Shown here: one piece after another, positions 49,638 to 59,300 of the stretch
Layout of the letters: every line of letters begins with the position of its first letter
Position numbering within the stretch: position 1 is the stretch's first letter
Assembly: GCA_964484265.1 (NCBI GenBank)
Contig: CAZAFH010000018.1
Coordinates: 1 to 64,000 of the forward strand
Origin: SIAQ01 sp964484265
GTDB lineage: Bacteria; Planctomycetota; Planctomycetia; Gemmatales; Gemmataceae
DNA: 64,000 nt
Reading direction: 5' to 3'
Made by a program: the position numbers and the translations under genes
The notes under the pieces: generated by a model
What the model was told of the DNA's origin: nothing
Databases searched by the model: none
The model's input: only the letters and a program-made list of their open reading frames with translations

Positions 49638-50816
49638 TCACTTGCCCGCGGATGCGACTTCGGCGTACGGGATGCTCTCCGACATCACTTCGGGTGGGCG
49701 GGCGGCCAGCATCGGCACGACCCACGCGGCGGGCTTCGCGCGGAATCGCTGCGATAGCGCGATGTAGAGTTCCTGACTAGCGAGCAGCTTCGCCTGTCGC
49801 TCGGCGGGATCAAGATCGAGAGCTTCGATGCGGCGCTGTTCCTCGGCAAACCAGAAATGCACCTCTTCCATGATCGGATTGGCCTCGCTCGCCTGAAGCT
49901 GTTCGCGTAGAAGTTTCTGCAAGTGCCGGCTATTCTCCTCGACTTCCTCGACGGACAGCCCATCTCCCAGGTACTGTGCCATCCAGCGTTCGAACAGTTC
50001 ACGCGGAAGTTCGTTGCCCAGGTGCGGCGCCGCCAGGAAATAGGCGGACTCCGCTTCGAGTCGGGCTTTGCTCCGTCGGCGCCGCGATTCGACTTCCTCC
50101 GCGGATGGCGCTTCCATACGAGCGCGTGCCGCGGCCAACTCGGCCTCGAGCGCTTGCAACCGCGCCAATCGGCGGCGCCGGCGTTCTGAACGCGGCAGTC
50201 GCGGCTGGCCTTCGTGCGGTTTGGCTGCTGGTTCTGCAAGCGTGGCCACGGGAGCGGTTTGTGCTGGCGCAGGTGGCTGAACCGGCCAATGGCGGGCGAC
50301 GAATTCCCAGATCGGCCGAAGCACCCACGCCAGCACCATCGCCAGGCCGGCGACGAGCAACCCGCGCGCGGCCGTTCCAGGGAGCGATTCGGCGTTCATA
50401 GCGTCGCCAGCTACCAAAGCATAGCTGACGTAACCGACGAACCCGACCAGGCCAAAGCGAAAGTTGACGTACACAAAGAGGATGAGCGGAAGCAGGATCC
50501 AGCTTGCTGCCAGCACGCCGCCGGCGATCGCCGCGACGCGGAAGACGACAGCCGGAGACATCGCGTCGTTCACGTCTTCGAGCTGCCAAACGGTGTACCC
50601 GCCGTACCCAAGCACCGTCAGTGCCGCCAGCCGGAGACCCCAGCCATAGACCACGCGGTGGCCTATCGCCATCTTGTGGCCTAGACAAACGAGAAACGCG
50701 ACGACAACACCCAGGAGCCAAAGGTCGGCGTTTTGAATGATGGAACCGATCGTTCTCGCGTAACGGCTCAGGTCGGCGTCTTCAAGGGAGAGAATCAGGT
50801 CACGCATTTCGAGCAC
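49638..50816 (-). CDS. Membrane protein with coiled-coil region, unknown function
   Basis: A protein of 392 aa. About five hydrophobic segments fill residues 25-175 (e.g. LWLLGVVVAFLVCLGHKMAI and ILLPLILFVYVNFRF). A Pro/Ala-rich linker and a long charged helix (about 205-260, LQALEAELAAARARMEA) follow. The last 130 residues are helical with DGLSVEEVEENSRHLQKLL. No known family was recognised. It lies upstream of the desaturase gene in the same direction with a gap of about 110 nt. Confidence 0.75.
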   Translation of the reverse strand: MLEMRDLILSLEDADLSRYARTIGSIIQNADLWLLGVVVAFLVCLGHKMAIGHRVVYGWGLRLAALTVLGYGGYTVWQLEDVNDAMSPAVVFRVAAIAGGVLAASWILLPLILFVYVNFRFGLVGFVGYVSYALVAGDAMNAESLPGTAARGLLVAGLAMVLAWVLRPIWEFVARHWPVQPPAPAQTAPVATLAEPAAKPHEGQPRLPRSERRRRRLARLQALEAELAAARARMEAPSAEEVESRRRRSKARLEAESAYFLAAPHLGNELPRELFERWMAQYLGDGLSVEEVEENSRHLQKLLREQLQASEANPIMEEVHFWFAEEQRRIEALDLDPAERQAKLLASQELYIALSQRFRAKPAAWVVPMLAARPPEVMSESIPYAEVASAGK

Positions 50817-51416
50817 CCTTTGCGTGCATTGGAAAAATTGCGGGCTGGTCGGCGAGACGGCAGATTAAAGGTGGCAGCTTCTTTCTTACGCTAGCATTCC
50901 AACGTCGAACCGGCCATGATTTTCCGCCGGTATTTTCTCCCCTCTCCCTCCGGGAGAGGGGTCGGGGGTGAGGGCCGCAGGTTGCGTGCAATGCTGATAT
51001 TTACCTGGCATTGCCATTGCCATCGTTATGCGGCCCTCACCCCGTGCCTGGTCTGATGAAAACCATTGAAAACTCGCACTGACGCCACAGTATCCAACGT
51101 CCGAAATCGTTGCGCGAAGTGCTCCCTCTCCCTCCGGGAGAGGGTTGGGGTGAGGGCTACTCGGCCTTTTGCAAGCAACAAATCACTTGCCCGTGCGTCA
51201 GGTTGCCCTCACCCCCGACCCCTCTCCCGGAGGGAGAGGGGAGAAAATGCGCAATACTTTTCGGATGAACGCAGCGTTTGGTTTTCATCAGCCCACCCCG
51301 TGCCTCTCTCGGTGGGAGAGGGAGCACTACGCGCAACGATTTCCGATTGGGATTAACGTCAAGGCCCATCGAATTTCCAACAGTTCTTATCAGCTCAACC
51401 GACAGGAAATCGAGAA
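50817..51416. other. Intergenic region of 600 bp rich in repeats
   Basis: No gene. The CTCTCCCTCCGGGAGAGGG palindrome occurs at about 50945, 51124 and (inverted unit) 51222. The outer two form the long inverted repeat listed separately. A further variant (CTCTCTCGGTGGGAGAGGGAG) is at about 51303. Confidence 0.7.
50935..51247. repeat. Perfect 43-bp inverted repeat with internal palindromes
   Basis: Arm 50935-50977 is exactly inverted at 51205-51247. Each arm contains the palindrome CTCTCCCTCCGGGAGAGG. A third, partial copy is between them (about 51119-51155). Confidence 0.85.
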
Positions 51417-53387
51417 CTACCCGACAATCACGCGCGGCTGTTTCGCCGGGTCGGGCTGAGCGTCGCGGATCAGGTCGCGCACGATCCACGGTACGTTGCC
51501 TTCGCCGAACAGCAAGAAGCTGATATTTGCCGCGATCGGATTTTGATCCGACCAGCCAAAATGAATTTCTGGCGGCGCACCGGCTTTCGAGAGTTCCAGT
51601 GCAAGAGCGGCAATGGTGTGTGCGACCGAGGCGCAGCGATTGATCCGCAGAATAAACACGCCTTCTTCCTGGATCACATCCATCAGCGGAGTTTGGTAGA
51701 AGTCGCTCACATCCCCGAGATTCGCCTCGATGAAGACGACAGGCACTTCTGGCCCTAGGCGATGGTCCTGTCGAATCGAATCCTCCTTGTCGCGAATGCT
51801 GCGCCCTCCGGGGCGGTGTGGAACAAGCACTGGAAACTCAAGCATGCGCATGCTGTCCCACAAGAATCGGGACTGCGCATCCGCGAACTCGAAGCCCTGA
51901 AAGCGCAGTTCCTTGCTGCGCATGAAACGCGAAATCAATGACGACACCACGATAGCGGCAATGAACCACCACGCAATCAATAGGCCGTCCGGCTTCTCGA
52001 TCATGTTCGCTAGCGTCGTGTACAAGAAGATCACGGTGATGAACGTGAACGGCCAGGAGAGGCGGACGTACCAAGCGCCCTCCCGGCTGCGCCAGCGATC
52101 GATTAGCGTCGCAATGCACGCGCTGGACATTAGCACCAACACCCCTGTCGCATAGGCCGCGCCTTGGGCCTCTACCGAGGCATTGAATTGCCAGGTGACG
52201 AAGAGATTGACAATCGTAAAGAGCACGACGAGTGGCCGAATCGCGCCGGTCCATTCCGGCGCCATGCCGTAGCGCGGCAGATACTGAGGCACGAGATTGA
52301 GCAACCCCGCCATAGCGCTGGCGCCGGCAAACCACAAGATGATTACCGTGCTTAAATCGTAGATCGTGCCAAACATCGAGCCGAACCACGGATTGATGCA
52401 CGAGCCTGCTTCGCCGTGAATTAGCGGTTCGCCATGGGCGAGGTAGGCGAGGGCGCGATCGTGGGCGCCGCCGCCTTTTTCAAGAGCGGCAGGAGCGATG
52501 AGCGTGCTCGTCACCAGTGCGGATCCCAGCAGGAACACCGACATGATGAGAGCGGCCGTCACGAGCAGCCGGCGCGTATTGCGAATTCGGCCCTGCGGCG
52601 CGTCGTGCGTATCGCCAGCGTCACCCTGTATCAGCGGCATGACCGCGACGCCTGTCTCGAAGCCGCTCAACCCGAGCGCCAGTTTCGGAAACAAGATCGC
52701 ACAGACCAACAGAATATGCCAGGGCTCCGCGCTATTGCTAAAGTGGTGATGAAAATGCCAATCTCCTGCCCTAACCTGGCGAAGCCAATTCTCGGCATGC
52801 TCGACGTGATTGAAAAGAAACACCAAACTGCTGCCCACGACGATCAAGTTCAGCAGCAGATAGACGCCAACGATTCCCACGGCCAGGCCGATCGCCTCCT
52901 TGAACCCGCGCATGAACATCGCGCCCAGCAGGACAAGAAAGAACATGGTGATCACGAGCTGTGTGCGTTCCCACGTCAGGTAATCTTGCAGGAGCGGATT
53001 CTTGATGACGTGTGCCGCGGCATCCGCGGCGGAGAGGGTTTTGGTAATAACGAAATCAGTGGCGGCGAATCCGAGCAGCACGAGCACCAGTATCTTTCCT
53101 AGCCAGCCCGACACAAGCTTCTCCAGCATCGCGATCGAGCCCTGGCCATGCGGCGATTTCGACGCGACGTGCCGATAAACGGGCAGCGCGCCGAACAGCG
53201 TCACCAGCACGAGGATGACTGTCGCGAATGGCGTCAGGAGTCCCGTTGCCTCGAAGGCGATGGAAGGCTGATAGCCGAGGGTGCTGAAATAATCGACGCC
53301 CGTCAGGCACATGACCCAAACCCAGAAGCTTTGAGGATGCGCGTGGTGTCCCTTGCTGGCGTTCTCCGCGGGTTCGGTACTCTCCAT
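51417..53387 (-). CDS. APC-superfamily permease with C-terminal soluble domain
   Basis: A protein of 656 aa. About twelve membrane segments lie in residues 20-480; the first contains the APC/KUP-type opening GVDYFSTLGYQPSIAFEATG. The last 170 residues form a soluble domain (PVVFIEANLGDVSDFYQTPL and on). This is a proton- or ion-driven transporter of the amino-acid/polyamine/organocation group; the substrate is not predicted. It is not obviously linked to the lipid genes. Confidence 0.85.
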   Translation of the reverse strand: MESTEPAENASKGHHAHPQSFWVWVMCLTGVDYFSTLGYQPSIAFEATGLLTPFATVILVLVTLFGALPVYRHVASKSPHGQGSIAMLEKLVSGWLGKILVLVLLGFAATDFVITKTLSAADAAAHVIKNPLLQDYLTWERTQLVITMFFLVLLGAMFMRGFKEAIGLAVGIVGVYLLLNLIVVGSSLVFLFNHVEHAENWLRQVRAGDWHFHHHFSNSAEPWHILLVCAILFPKLALGLSGFETGVAVMPLIQGDAGDTHDAPQGRIRNTRRLLVTAALIMSVFLLGSALVTSTLIAPAALEKGGGAHDRALAYLAHGEPLIHGEAGSCINPWFGSMFGTIYDLSTVIILWFAGASAMAGLLNLVPQYLPRYGMAPEWTGAIRPLVVLFTIVNLFVTWQFNASVEAQGAAYATGVLVLMSSACIATLIDRWRSREGAWYVRLSWPFTFITVIFLYTTLANMIEKPDGLLIAWWFIAAIVVSSLISRFMRSKELRFQGFEFADAQSRFLWDSMRMLEFPVLVPHRPGGRSIRDKEDSIRQDHRLGPEVPVVFIEANLGDVSDFYQTPLMDVIQEEGVFILRINRCASVAHTIAALALELSKAGAPPEIHFGWSDQNPIAANISFLLFGEGNVPWIVRDLIRDAQPDPAKQPRVIVG

Positions 53388-53542
53388 GTATTTCCTTTCC
53401 GGATCATTTCACCGGAGGTCGTCAGACCGGGTATTTTTGCACCAAGGGAATTGTATTACTCTTACCCGCAGCATCGCCCAGGCCGAGCAGCCATCGTAGA
53501 AATCACTCCGCGCGATGGAATGCTTCACGCGGAGCGTGATGC

Positions 53543-54685
53543 CTACGGTACGCGAGCCGTGCAGATCTCCAGGGCTTTTTTGACGACATCGAATGCCGCC
53601 CGCGGATTGGCGATGCGGCGTACGTTTGTGCGAAGGGTTTCCAGTCGCGTCGAATCCTTGAGCAATGCGTCGATCTTGAAACCCAGTGTGGCGATGTTGT
53701 TGGCCTTGATCGCCGCCCCGCTTTCGAGCAGGTAATCGCTGTTTCGGCTCTCTTGTCCAGGGATCGGGTTGACGATCACCATCACGGCTCCGCGCGCGAG
53801 AACCTCCGACGTCGTCAATCCGCCTGGCTTGGTCACCACCAAGTCGGCAGCTTGCATCAGCTCGTCGATCTCCTTCGTGAACCCCATCACCTTCACGCGA
53901 TGTCGATTAGGCACTTGCAATTTCTCTAGCTCCCCCTTCAAGGCTTCATTCCGCCCGGTGATCGTCACCAGCTGAATGGGCCGTTCGATCGCACACAGCG
54001 AGTGGAATATCTTTTCGATCGGCCCGACGCCGAACCCGCCCGAAAGCTGCAAGATGATGGGACGGTCCGCGGCCAATCCGTGCTTGGCGATGCACTCGTC
54101 TCGATTCTTGGGCTCGCTGAAAACGGGATGAATCGGGATGCCCGTCACAAAGACATCCGGCGCGGGCACGCCCCAGTGTTGCAGGTAGAGCGCACCCTCG
54201 CTGGTCGCAGTGAAATAACGGTCGCACGGCTGATTGACCCAGAGTCGGTGGGTCTCGAAATCGGTGGTCACGGTCACGTGCGGCAGGTGGATCTCGTTTT
54301 TCCGCCGTAGCGAAGCGATGATCTCGGCAGGAAGAAAGTGCGTGTTCACGACAACATCCCACGGTTCCTGGCGAAGAAATTTGATGAACGGCTTGAGATT
54401 CAATTTTTCCAGATAAAGGCGAAGCCTGTCGGTTCGATGCTTCGGAGACGTGGGCTGGTCGAGCATGTCGTAGAAGTAGCCGAGGGCGTGAGGAACCTTG
54501 TTGACGAGGTCGAGATAGAATTGCCCATAAAATCGGCGGAACAGGCGATTCGTCATTTCGAGCACATCGAGATTCTTGACCAGCGCGTCTGGATACATCT
54601 GGCGGGCGGCGAGTTCCACCGCCTCCGCGGCGCGCAGGTGGCCAGCCCCGACCGACGCAGACAGCACCAGAATGCGTTTTGGCAT
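53543..54685 (-). CDS. MGDG-synthase/UgtP-like lipid glycosyltransferase (GT28)
   Basis: A protein of 380 aa from the ATG at 54685; longer frames are discarded. The N-terminal MGDG-synthase domain begins MPKRILVLSASVGAGHLRAA (AGH motif). The C-terminal GT-B half has GFGVGPIEKIF and KPGGLTTSEVLARG, the donor-binding segment. Family members add a sugar from UDP to diacylglycerol or related lipid acceptors. The gene is divergent from pfaD, with 107 nt between starts, so it may be co-regulated with the synthase and could glycosylate its lipid product. Confidence 0.87.
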   Translation of the reverse strand: MPKRILVLSASVGAGHLRAAEAVELAARQMYPDALVKNLDVLEMTNRLFRRFYGQFYLDLVNKVPHALGYFYDMLDQPTSPKHRTDRLRLYLEKLNLKPFIKFLRQEPWDVVVNTHFLPAEIIASLRRKNEIHLPHVTVTTDFETHRLWVNQPCDRYFTATSEGALYLQHWGVPAPDVFVTGIPIHPVFSEPKNRDECIAKHGLAADRPIILQLSGGFGVGPIEKIFHSLCAIERPIQLVTITGRNEALKGELEKLQVPNRHRVKVMGFTKEIDELMQAADLVVTKPGGLTTSEVLARGAVMVIVNPIPGQESRNSDYLLESGAAIKANNIATLGFKIDALLKDSTRLETLRTNVRRIANPRAAFDVVKKALEICTARVP

Positions 54686-54792
54686 GACGGCTCCTTGAGA
54701 GTCTTGAGAGTGTCTTGGCTTTTCAGCATAATATTTTGAATAGGTAATGTACACAAAATACTGGCGAGACACGGGCGAGCGGGGCTGACGGT
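54686..54792. promoter_or_regulatory. Divergent promoter region between glycosyltransferase and pfaD
   Basis: 107 nt. On the minus side GGAGCC precedes the glycosyltransferase start. The AT-rich word ATAATATTTTGAATAGG (54728-54744) could hold a -10 box for either direction. No operator was recognised. Confidence 0.4.
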
Positions 54793-56307
54793 ATGTTGTT
54801 GATACAGCTCGAAAAAGCAATCGGAGATACAGGTCGAGCTTTCCGCGTCGATCCCGCCACGCTTCAGATCGCTGACAATGGGACCGCGTTCGTTCCGGTG
54901 ATTCAGCTTCAGAATCTCGGCTCCCAGGCGTTTTGCGCTGATTATCGTCTGCGCTATCCGTATGTAGCCGGCGCGATGGCCAACGGCATTGCTTCGGTCG
55001 AACTCGTCGAGGCCATGTCGCGCGCCGGCATGCTCGGCTTCTTCGGCGCCGCAGGATTGGATCCACAGACGGTCGAGTCGGCGATCGATCGCCTGAAAAA
55101 GACCCTGCCCGAATCGACGTATGGGTTCAACCTGATCCACAGTCCGAACGAACCTCGGCTCGAAGCCGCCGTGGCCGACCTGTTTATTCGCCGAGGCATC
55201 CGATGGGTGGAGGCCTCGGCGTATCTTGGGTTGACGCTTCCGATTGTGCGTTATCGCGTCCACGGAATTCACACCGATTCGGCGGGCAGAATCGTCACGC
55301 CGAATCGCGTGATGGCGAAGGTGTCGCGTGTCGAGGTGGCGTCGAAGTTTTTCGCGCCGCCGCCTGCCGAGATGCTCAAACAACTCGTGCAAACCGGCGA
55401 CATCACCTCCGCCCAGGCGGAGATGGCGAGCCGGGTTCCGATGGCGCAAGATGTGACGGCTGAATCCGATTCTGCCGGACATACCGACAATCGCCCGGCG
55501 ATCACCTTGCTTCCGACGCTACTTGCTCTTCGCAATCGCTTTCAAGAACACTATGATTGGCCCGAACCATTGCGAGTCGGCGCGGCGGGAGGCATTAGCA
55601 CGCCCGCGTCGGCGGCAGCGGCATTCACGATGGGCGCCGGCTACATCGTCACCGGGTCGGTGAACCAGGCGTGCGTCGAATCGGGTTCGTCGGATCTCGT
55701 ACGCCAGATGCTGGCGGAAGCCGAGCAGGCCGACACGATCATGGCGCCGGCTGCCGACATGTTCGAAATGGGCGTCAAGGTTCAGGTGCTCAAACGCGGC
55801 ACGATGTTTGCCATGCGGGCGGCGAAATTGTACGAAATTTATCGTTCCTATGAGAGCCTGAACAAGATCCCAGCGGCTGACCGCGAAATGCTCGAGAAAA
55901 CGGTCTTCCGCACCACGCTCGACGACGTGTGGAGCCAGACCGTCGCTTTCTTCAAACAGCGCGATCCTGGCCAGATTGAGCGTGCCGAAAAGGACGCCAA
56001 ACATAAGATGGCATTAGTGTTTCGCTGGTATCTCGGGCAGTCCTCGCGCTGGGCCAACAAGGGCGACGCTCTGCGGAAGATCGATTACCAGGTATGGTGC
56101 GGCCCGGCCATGGGAGCGTTCAACGAATGGACGCGCGGCACGTTTCTTGAACGCCCGGAAAACCGCAAGGTGGAATCGGTGGCATTGAACATTCTGCACG
56201 GCGCAGCCGTGTTGGTTCGGGCAGCGTTGTTGCGCTTTCAAGGAGTGAATCTGCCAGCTGGTTTTCCCCGTGTGATGCCGTTGCCGACGGAACAGCTTCG
56301 ATCGTGA
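54793..56307 (+). CDS. pfaD: PfaD-type enoyl reductase (nitronate monooxygenase-like TIM barrel)
   Basis: A protein of 504 aa. FMN-dependent TIM barrel with the PfaD words PMAQDVTAESDSAGHTD (about 216-232), VGAAGGISTPASAAAAF, GAGYIVTGSVNQACVESG and a C-terminal helical part (YQVWCGPAMGAFNEW). PfaD proteins act in trans as the enoyl reductase of PUFA and related polyketide synthases. The gene lies 10 nt before the pfaA-like gene. This order (pfaD first) differs from gamma-proteobacterial pfaABCD. Confidence 0.92.
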   Translation: MLLIQLEKAIGDTGRAFRVDPATLQIADNGTAFVPVIQLQNLGSQAFCADYRLRYPYVAGAMANGIASVELVEAMSRAGMLGFFGAAGLDPQTVESAIDRLKKTLPESTYGFNLIHSPNEPRLEAAVADLFIRRGIRWVEASAYLGLTLPIVRYRVHGIHTDSAGRIVTPNRVMAKVSRVEVASKFFAPPPAEMLKQLVQTGDITSAQAEMASRVPMAQDVTAESDSAGHTDNRPAITLLPTLLALRNRFQEHYDWPEPLRVGAAGGISTPASAAAAFTMGAGYIVTGSVNQACVESGSSDLVRQMLAEAEQADTIMAPAADMFEMGVKVQVLKRGTMFAMRAAKLYEIYRSYESLNKIPAADREMLEKTVFRTTLDDVWSQTVAFFKQRDPGQIERAEKDAKHKMALVFRWYLGQSSRWANKGDALRKIDYQVWCGPAMGAFNEWTRGTFLERPENRKVESVALNILHGAAVLVRAALLRFQGVNLPAGFPRVMPLPTEQLRS

Positions 56308-56316
56308 TTCGGTCGA

Positions 56317-59300
56317 GTGGTCCTCAATAATAAATCTCAGGTTCGACTCGTGAGCATCGACGCAAAACATCGTCCGACACCGGTGGCGATCATCGGTATT
56401 GGTTGCCTATTTCCCGGCGCGGATAACGTCGAGAGCTTCTGGGCCAACTTGCAAGACGGCGTCGATGCGATCGCCGACGTGCCCCCGACCCACTGGCGGC
56501 CTGAAGATTACTTCGACAAGGATCCCAAGAAACCGGATCACACCTACGCGGCTCGCGGCGGGTTCCTTTCTCCCGTCGATTTCCCCGCCCTGGAAATGGG
56601 CATCTCGCCCAACATCCTCGAAGCAACCGACACCACACAACTGCTCGGCCTGCTCGTCGCCAAGCAAGCGCTGGAAGTCGCGGGCTACGGCGCCGGACGC
56701 GAGTTTGACCGCAATCGCGTGAGCGTCATCCTGGGCGTCACCGGCACGCTCGAACTGGTCGTGCCGCTCGGCGCCAGGCTCGGCCATCCGCGCTGGAAAC
56801 GAGCGCTGAAGGATGCCGGCGTTGACGACGCCGTCGCGCAAGACGTGGTGCAGCGCATCGCGGACTCATATGTCGGCTGGCAAGAGGATTCCTTCCCCGG
56901 GTTGCTCGGCAATGTCGTGGCGGGTCGCATCGCGAATCGGCTTGATCTCGGCGGCACGAACTGCGTCGTCGATGCCGCCTGCGCCAGCTCGCTGAGCGCG
57001 TTGCATTTGGCGTTGCTCGAACTGGCGGCGGGCCGGTCCGACATGGTCCTCGCCGGCGGCATGGACACGTTCAACGACATCTTCATGTATATGTGCTTCA
57101 GCAAGACGCCCGCCCTTTCCCCGACGGGCAATGCGAAGCCGTTCGACACTTCCGCCGACGGCACGATCCTTGGCGAAGGCCTCGGCTGCTTGCTGCTGAA
57201 ACGCCTGGATGACGCCGAGCGCGACGGCGACAAGATCTTTGCTGTGATCCGAAGCGTCGGCACGTCCAGCGATGGCAAGGGGCTTGCGATCTACGCACCC
57301 AGCCCCAAGGGTCAGACCAAGGCGCTTCGGCAAGCCTACCGCCTCGCCGACGTCACGCCGGAGATGATCGAACTCGTCGAAGCCCATGGCACGGGCACGA
57401 AGGCGGGCGACGCGGCCGAGGTGACGGCGCTCGCGGAGGTTTATCGCAACGGCGTGGACGCGCCGCCCGCGGCGCAGCCGAGCATGCCCTGGTGCGCTCT
57501 GGGTTCTGTCAAATCGCAAATCGGCCACACGAAGGCCGCCGCAGGCATTGCGGGGTTGATCAAGGCGGCGCTGGCGTTGCACCACAAGGTGTTGCCGCCC
57601 ACGATCAAGGTGACGCAGCCAATCGAGCAGGTTGCAGGCCAGACGCCGTTCTACGTCAACACGCAGAAGCGCCCGTGGATGCCGCCTCGGGCCGGCCATC
57701 CGCGCCGCGCCGCCGTCAGCGCGTTTGGTTTCGGCGGCAGCAATTTCCACTGCGTGCTCGAAGAGCATGCCGACGCCAAAGACGCAATCGACTGGGATCC
57801 GCGCGTGCAGATCCTCGCATTCTCCGCGCAGACGCCCGAGGAGCTTCGCCAGCGTCTTGCGGCCTGGCCGAAAGGGCTTGGCTGGGACGATGTCCGCATC
57901 GAGGCGGCGCGCACTCGGCAGCGCTTCTTCGCCAAGCATCGCCTGCGTTTGACCATCGTCGTCGAGCGCGGCAAGAAGCCGGTGGACGACCTCATCGCCG
58001 CCGCTTTCGCGCAGCTTGACGCATCTTCAGACAAGGATTCGTGGAGCACGCCCGACGGCATAGTCTTTGGGCGAGGCAACACGCCGGGCAAGCTTGCGAT
58101 GCTCTTTCCGGGGCAGGGATCGCAATATGTCGGCATGTTGCGCGACGTGTCCTGCCGATGCCCGCAGATGCTGGCGACATTGACCGAGGCGAATGCGTCG
58201 TTTTCACGCAATCGCCCGGGCACGGACGAGCGCCGGCTCAGCGACTTCATCTTCCCGCTGCCTGCGTTCAGCGACGAGGATCGCCGACACGCGGACGACG
58301 CATTACGTGCGACCGACATCACCCAGCCGGCCCTTGGCGCGATGAGCCTTGGACTATTGCGAGTGCTCGAATCGTTTCACGTTCGGCCCGACGCCGTCGC
58401 CGGTCACAGTTTCGGCGAACTTCCAGCTCTTTTTGCGGCTGGGCGGATCGACTCGGCTGCGATGCACAAATTGGCACAGATTCGCGGTCGGCTGATGGCG
58501 GAAGGCGCCGGCGATCGCGGCGGCATGCTGGCGGTTCGTGCGCCGCTCGCCGACATCGAACTAGCCCTGCGCGAGGAAAACCTCGAACTGGTCGTCGCGA
58601 ATCGCAATGCGCCGAATCAAGCCGTGCTCTCCGGAGCTTCGCTGGAAATCGCAAGGGCGAAAGAGGTATTCGAGCGCCGCAAGATCGACGTGAAAACGCT
58701 GCCCGTTGCCGCCGCGTTTCACAGTCCGTTCGTCGCCGAGGCGCGACGGCCGTTCCGCGATGCTCTCGAAGTTGTCGAGTTTCGCGCGAGCGACGTTGCC
58801 GTCTACGCCAACAGTACCGCTCAGGAATACCCGCGCGAACCGCATCAGGCGCGCGAGTTGCTCTCGAACCAGCTTACGCAGCCGGTCCGATTCGTCGAAC
58901 AGATTCAAGCGATGCATCGCGATGGCGTGCGCGTGTTCGTCGAAGTCGGTCCTGGACGAACGCTCACGGGATTGGTCGATGCAATCCTTGAAAATCAGCC
59001 TCACGAAGCAATGGCCGTCGACGCATCAGCTGGCAAGCGCACCGCCTTCTTTGATTTGGCGCGAGTGCTGGCGCACCTGGCGGCGCTTGGCTACCGGGCC
59101 GACCTGGCGCGCTGGGACGAAGGTCAGGCGGAACGCAAGACCAAGGCCGAGCAGAAGCCGACGCTGACCGTGCCGATCTGCGGCGCGAATTACGTGAAGC
59201 CGAAGGAAGCCCGCCCTGCCGTAACCGCCCCGATAAAGCCGCCCGTCAAGCCAGCCGCGACGGAATCTTCTGCCCCGCCCCATCGAATGACGCCCGCACC

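Noticed and set aside
56866..57939. Minus-strand 357-aa frame in the synthase gene
   Set aside because: It is antisense to an unbroken ketosynthase with all catalytic motifs.
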